Translations under genes and position numbers: made by a program
Notes under the pieces: model-generated
Databases searched by the model: none
What the model was told of the DNA's origin: nothing
The model's input: only the letters and a program-made list of their open reading frames with translations
In this document: positions 4,764 to 8,062 of the stretch, one piece after another
How the letters are laid out: the number at the start of each line of letters is the position of its first letter
Position numbering within the stretch: position 1 is the stretch's first letter
NCBI GenBank assembly: GCA_903926695.1
Contig: CAIYKK010000451.1
Location: forward strand, 1-8,062
Source: an uncultured Burkholderiales bacterium
GTDB taxonomy: Bacteria > Pseudomonadota > Gammaproteobacteria > Burkholderiales > Burkholderiaceae_C
Reading direction: 5' to 3'
DNA length: 8,062 nucleotides

Positions 4764-7616
4764 ATGACTGAAACCCGATCAACCTGCCCTTACTGCGGCG
4801 TCGGCTGCGGCGTGATCATCGAAGCGCAGGGCGGCCAGATCACCGGCGTGCGCGGCGACCCGGCGCACCCGGCCAACTTCGGGCGGCTCTGCACCAAAGG
4901 CTCGACGCTGCACCTGACGGCCTCCGCCGCCGTCACGCAGCAGACCCGGCTGCTTTACCCCATGCAGCGCGACAGCCGCCAGTCCGCGCCCCAGCGCGTG
5001 AGCTGGGGCAGCGCGCTGGATTTCGCCACCGAAAAATTCGCCCGCATCATTCAAGACCACGGCCCGGACGCGGTGGGTTTTTACATTTCCGGCCAGTTGC
5101 TGACCGAAGACTATTACATATTCAACAAGCTGGCCAAGGGCTTGATCGGCACCAACAACATCGACTCCAACTCGCGCCTGTGCATGAGCAGCGCCGTCGC
5201 GGGCTACAAACAAACGCTGGGGGCCGATTCGCCGCCCGCCTGCTACGACGACCTGAAACACGCCCAGTGCCTGTTCATCACCGGCAGCAACACGGCGTTT
5301 GCGCACCCCATTTTGTTCCGGCGCATTGAAGACGCGAAGGCGGCCAATCCGGCGCTGAAAATCATCGTCTGCGACCCGCGCCGCACCGACACCGCCGAAA
5401 TCGCTGATGTCTATCTGCCGCTGCAGCCCGGCACGGACGTGGCGCTGTTCAACGGCCTGCTGCACATCATGCTGTGGGAAGGCTGGATTGACGCCGCTTA
5501 CATGGCAGCACACACCAGCGGCTTTGACGCGCTGAAAGCCACGGTGCGTCAGTACCCGCCCGAACTGGTCGCGCAAACCTGCGGCCTTTCAAAAGAAGAC
5601 CTGTTTGAAACCGCCCGGCTGTTTGCCACGTCCGCCGCGACCTTGAGCCTGTATTGCCAGGGGCTGAACCAGTCCAGCAGCGGCACGGCGAAAAACGCCG
5701 CGCTCATCAACCTGCATCTGGCCACCGCGCAAATCGGCAAACCCGGTGCCGGGCCGTTCTCGCTGACCGGCCAGCCTAACGCGATGGGCGGGCGCGAAGT
5801 CGGCGGCATGGCTAATTTACTGAGCGGCCACCGTGACCTGGCCAACCCCGCGCACCGCGCCGAAGTCGCCGCGCTCTGGGGCGTGCCGTCGGTGCCGGAA
5901 AAGCCCGGCAAAACCGCCATCGAAATGTTCCAGGCCGCCGCCGATGGCGAAATCAAGGCGCTGTGGATTGCCTGCACCAATCCGGCCCAGTCCATGCCCG
6001 ACCAGATGACCGTGCGCCGGGCACTGGAGCGCGCCGAGCTGGTCATCGTGCAAGAAGCCTTCGCCACCGCCGCGACTTGCGCCTTTGCCGACCTGCTGCT
6101 GCCCGCCACCACTTGGGGCGAAAAAACCGGCACCGTCACCAACAGCGAACGCAGCATCAGCCGCGTGCGCCCCGCCGTCACCGCGCCGGGGGAAACGCGC
6201 CATGACTGGAAAATCGCCGTGGATTTTGCGCAGCGGCTGGAAAAGCGGCTCGGGAAAGCGCAAAGCCTCTTCAACTACACCACGCCCGAAGCCGTCTGGA
6301 ACGAACACCGCGAATCCACCCGTGGCCGCGATCTGGACATCACCGGCATGAGCTACGCCATGCTGGACGCCGCGCCCCAGCAATGGCCGCTGCCCGAGGG
6401 CGAAACCACCGGCAAAGTCCGCCTCTACGAAGACGGCATTTTCCCCACCGCCGATGGCCGGGCGCAGTTTGTCAACACCGTCTATCAGCCCGTAGCCGAG
6501 CCGCGTGAATCGCGCTTTCCGTTCTCGCTGACCACCGGGCGGCTGCGCGACCAGTGGCACGGCATGAGCCGCACCGGCACGCTGGGCCGCCTGTTCGGCC
6601 ACGTCGCCGAGCCGTCGGTGCAGATGCACGCGCAGGACATGGCGCGCAAGCTGCTCAAAGAAGGCGATCTGGTGCATGTCACCTCCAAACGCGGCTCTAT
6701 TTTGGTGCCGGTGCAGGCGTCGGCGGAAGTCGGGTTGAGCCAGGCCTTTATCGCGATGCACTGGGGCGAGGAATATTTAAGCGGCCTGTCCAGCACGGGC
6801 CACCCGCTGGCGGGCGTCAATGCGCTGACCACGTCCGCCTTTTGTCCCAGTTCCAAACAGCCCGAACTCAAACACGCCGCCGTCAAAATCCTGAAAGCCG
6901 AACTGCCCTGGTCGCTGCTGGCCGTGGCCTGGCTGCCGGACGGCGAGGCGCTGGCTGCCCGCGAGCAGCTCAAGGCGCTGATGAAGGCGTTTCCCTTCGC
7001 CAGCTGCGTGCCGTTTTCCAACAACACGCCGCTGGACCAGCGCGGGCGCGAACGCACCGGCCTGCTGCTGCGCGCCGCCGCCCACGACGCGCCGCCGGAA
7101 GAAACGCTGATCACGCTGGAGCGCATCCTCGGCCTGAACGGCACGGACGCGCTGCACTACGCCGACCGCAAAAAAGGCCAGCGCCGCACGATGCGGCTGG
7201 TGCGCAGCGCCGAAGAAACGCGGCTGACCGGCTTTGTGCTGGCGGGCGACACCAGCGCCCAGGCCTGGATCACCACGCTGTTAAAAGACGAGCTGCCCGC
7301 TCAGGCTTATGGCCGCCTGCTCCTGCTGCCCGGTGCCAAGCCACCCGTGGCGGTTCAGTCGCGCGGCAAGCCGGTGTGCAGTTGCCTCAATGTGAGCGAC
7401 AGCGCCATTGACGCGCATCTGGAAAGCCTGAACCACAGCGACAGCGCACCCAGCACCGATGAAGCGCGGCTCACGTCGCTGCAGGCGGCGCTCAAATGCG
7501 GCACCAGTTGCGGCTCGTGTCTGCCCGAACTCAAACGCCGCGTGCGCGCCTCGCACAGCGCGCCCGCGCCAGCGGCCCCGCCGCACCGGATCATCCCGAT
7601 CCGGCAGTCGGCTTAA
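4764..7616 (+). CDS. nasA: Assimilatory nitrate reductase catalytic subunit with C-terminal BFD-like [2Fe-2S] domain
   Basis: Cytoplasmic molybdenum nitrate reductase, 950 aa, that reduces nitrate to nitrite using a bis-MGD cofactor. The N-terminus carries the [4Fe-4S] motif C8-x2-C11-x3-C15 with C43 (TCPYCGVGC, RLCTKG). C140 in SNSRLCMSS is the expected Mo-ligand cysteine. The catalytic domains occupy about 55-550, including GQPNAMGGREVGG. A molybdopterin dinucleotide-binding domain follows from about 590, near TTGRLRDQWHGMSRTG. A linker region (about 710-865) contains VLAGDT (825-830), and a BFD-like [2Fe-2S] domain has C872/C874 and C916/C919. There is no Tat or Sec signal peptide, which separates it from periplasmic NapA. 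It is longer than NasA/NarB forms that lack the BFD domain. The start has only a weak AGAAAG upstream. No dedicated NasC-type flavoprotein is encoded next to it, so its electron donor is not evident here. Confidence 0.96.
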   Translation: MTETRSTCPYCGVGCGVIIEAQGGQITGVRGDPAHPANFGRLCTKGSTLHLTASAAVTQQTRLLYPMQRDSRQSAPQRVSWGSALDFATEKFARIIQDHGPDAVGFYISGQLLTEDYYIFNKLAKGLIGTNNIDSNSRLCMSSAVAGYKQTLGADSPPACYDDLKHAQCLFITGSNTAFAHPILFRRIEDAKAANPALKIIVCDPRRTDTAEIADVYLPLQPGTDVALFNGLLHIMLWEGWIDAAYMAAHTSGFDALKATVRQYPPELVAQTCGLSKEDLFETARLFATSAATLSLYCQGLNQSSSGTAKNAALINLHLATAQIGKPGAGPFSLTGQPNAMGGREVGGMANLLSGHRDLANPAHRAEVAALWGVPSVPEKPGKTAIEMFQAAADGEIKALWIACTNPAQSMPDQMTVRRALERAELVIVQEAFATAATCAFADLLLPATTWGEKTGTVTNSERSISRVRPAVTAPGETRHDWKIAVDFAQRLEKRLGKAQSLFNYTTPEAVWNEHRESTRGRDLDITGMSYAMLDAAPQQWPLPEGETTGKVRLYEDGIFPTADGRAQFVNTVYQPVAEPRESRFPFSLTTGRLRDQWHGMSRTGTLGRLFGHVAEPSVQMHAQDMARKLLKEGDLVHVTSKRGSILVPVQASAEVGLSQAFIAMHWGEEYLSGLSSTGHPLAGVNALTTSAFCPSSKQPELKHAAVKILKAELPWSLLAVAWLPDGEALAAREQLKALMKAFPFASCVPFSNNTPLDQRGRERTGLLLRAAAHDAPPEETLITLERILGLNGTDALHYADRKKGQRRTMRLVRSAEETRLTGFVLAGDTSAQAWITTLLKDELPAQAYGRLLLLPGAKPPVAVQSRGKPVCSCLNVSDSAIDAHLESLNHSDSAPSTDEARLTSLQAALKCGTSCGSCLPELKRRVRASHSAPAPAAPPHRIIPIRQSA

Positions 7617-7639
7617 GCTCATAACGACAAGTTATCAGC
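7617..7639 (+). repeat. Small imperfect hairpin in the nasA-ybiB gap
   Basis: GCT-C-ATAAC (7617-7625) pairs with GTTAT-C-AGC (7631-7639) around a GACAA loop, 8 bp with one C-C mismatch. No U-tract follows, so it is not an intrinsic terminator. It could affect mRNA end stability or processing, or be chance. Confidence 0.3.
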
Positions 7640-7658
7640 ATTCGCGGACAATCTCACT

Positions 7659-8062
7659 ATGAGCATTAGCCACTACATCAAAGAAATCGGGCGCGGCAAA
7701 GACGGCGCCCGCAACCTCTCCCGCGAGCAAGCGACCGACCTGCTCGGCCAGGTGCTGGACGGCACCGTGACCGACCTGGAAATCGGCGGCTTTTGCCTAG
7801 CCATGCGCATCAAGGGCGAAACGCCGGACGAAATGGCCGGGTTTCTCGACGCCGTGCATCAGCGCCTGGCTCTTGTGCCTGCCAGCGGCCCCACGGTGGT
7901 GCTTCCCAGCTACAACGGTGCGCGCAAACTGCCCGTGCTGACGCCGCTGCTGGCGCTGCTGCTGGCGCGTGAAGGCATCAGCGTGCTGATCCACGGCACG
8001 CCGACTGAATCGAGCCGGGTGGTTTCCGCCGACGTGCTGGCGCTGCTGGGCGTTGCGCCGCT
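7659..8062 (+). CDS. ybiB: YbiB-like protein (TrpD2 family, anthranilate phosphoribosyltransferase fold), 5' part
   Basis: The first 134 codons are in the window and the gene runs off the end. The start of the protein (YIKEIGRGKDGARNL) and the later stretches EIGGFCLAMRIKGE (residues 42-55) and PSYNGARKLPVLTPLLALLL match the E. coli YbiB pattern. The family shares the fold of anthranilate phosphoribosyltransferase: an N-terminal helical domain (about 1-70), then the start of the glycosyltransferase family 3 domain. E. coli YbiB is known as a nucleic-acid-binding, LexA-regulated protein without proven transferase activity. The gene follows nasA by 42 nt on the same strand, so it is probably in the operon, though why a YbiB protein belongs with nitrate assimilation is not clear from sequence. 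The ribosome binding site is weak (GGA at 7646-7648). Confidence 0.9.
   Translation, partial: MSISHYIKEIGRGKDGARNLSREQATDLLGQVLDGTVTDLEIGGFCLAMRIKGETPDEMAGFLDAVHQRLALVPASGPTVVLPSYNGARKLPVLTPLLALLLAREGISVLIHGTPTESSRVVSADVLALLGVAP

Noticed and set aside
4764..7616. Possibility that the molybdoenzyme is periplasmic NapA or a formate dehydrogenase.
   Set aside because: No Tat signal; Cys rather than selenocysteine at position 140; the BFD tail and the nirBD neighbours point to assimilatory NasA.
1..8062. CRISPR arrays, insertion sequences, tRNA or rRNA genes.
   Set aside because: No regularly spaced repeats, transposase motifs, terminal inverted repeats or RNA gene signatures were seen.

Overview
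The window is a nitrate/nitrite assimilation locus from a GC-rich proteobacterium. Protein character, gene order (nirB-nirD-nasA-ybiB) and codon use suggest a betaproteobacterium of the Burkholderiales (Comamonadaceae-like). This placement is inferred; there is no rRNA or other direct marker.

Layout: (1) 97-1413, minus strand, encodes a 438-aa regulator with a degenerate receiver domain, an ANTAR RNA-binding domain and two tandem NarX/PilJ-like helical segments, each carrying a nitrate-sensor 'P-box' type motif. (2) 1414-1867 is a divergent control region. It holds a near-perfect sigma-54 promoter (1513-1528), then two hairpins with AxxGxx hexaloops (1537-1560 and 1584-1603), which is the signature of an ANTAR target RNA. 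A long GC-rich hairpin with a short U-tract (1705-1766) looks like an intrinsic terminator, and a possible leader ORF (1634-1852) runs through it. (3) 1868-7616, plus strand, carries nirB, nirD and nasA, separated by 32 and 38 nt. (4) 7659 to the window end is the 5' part of a ybiB-like gene, 42 nt after nasA.

How it works together: NasA reduces nitrate to nitrite in the cytoplasm, and NirB/NirD reduces nitrite to ammonium with NAD(P)H. The sigma-54 promoter implies control by nitrogen status, probably through NtrC. The leader RNA implies a second, nitrate- or nitrite-dependent step: without signal, transcription stops at the leader terminator; with signal, the divergently encoded ANTAR protein binds the two hairpins and lets polymerase continue.

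The most interesting point is that sensor and antiterminator seem to be one soluble polypeptide built on a NarX-type P-box repeat. It is neither the separate NasS/NasT pair nor, by eye, the classical NIT-ANTAR NasR arrangement. Its probable RNA target lies in the adjacent leader.
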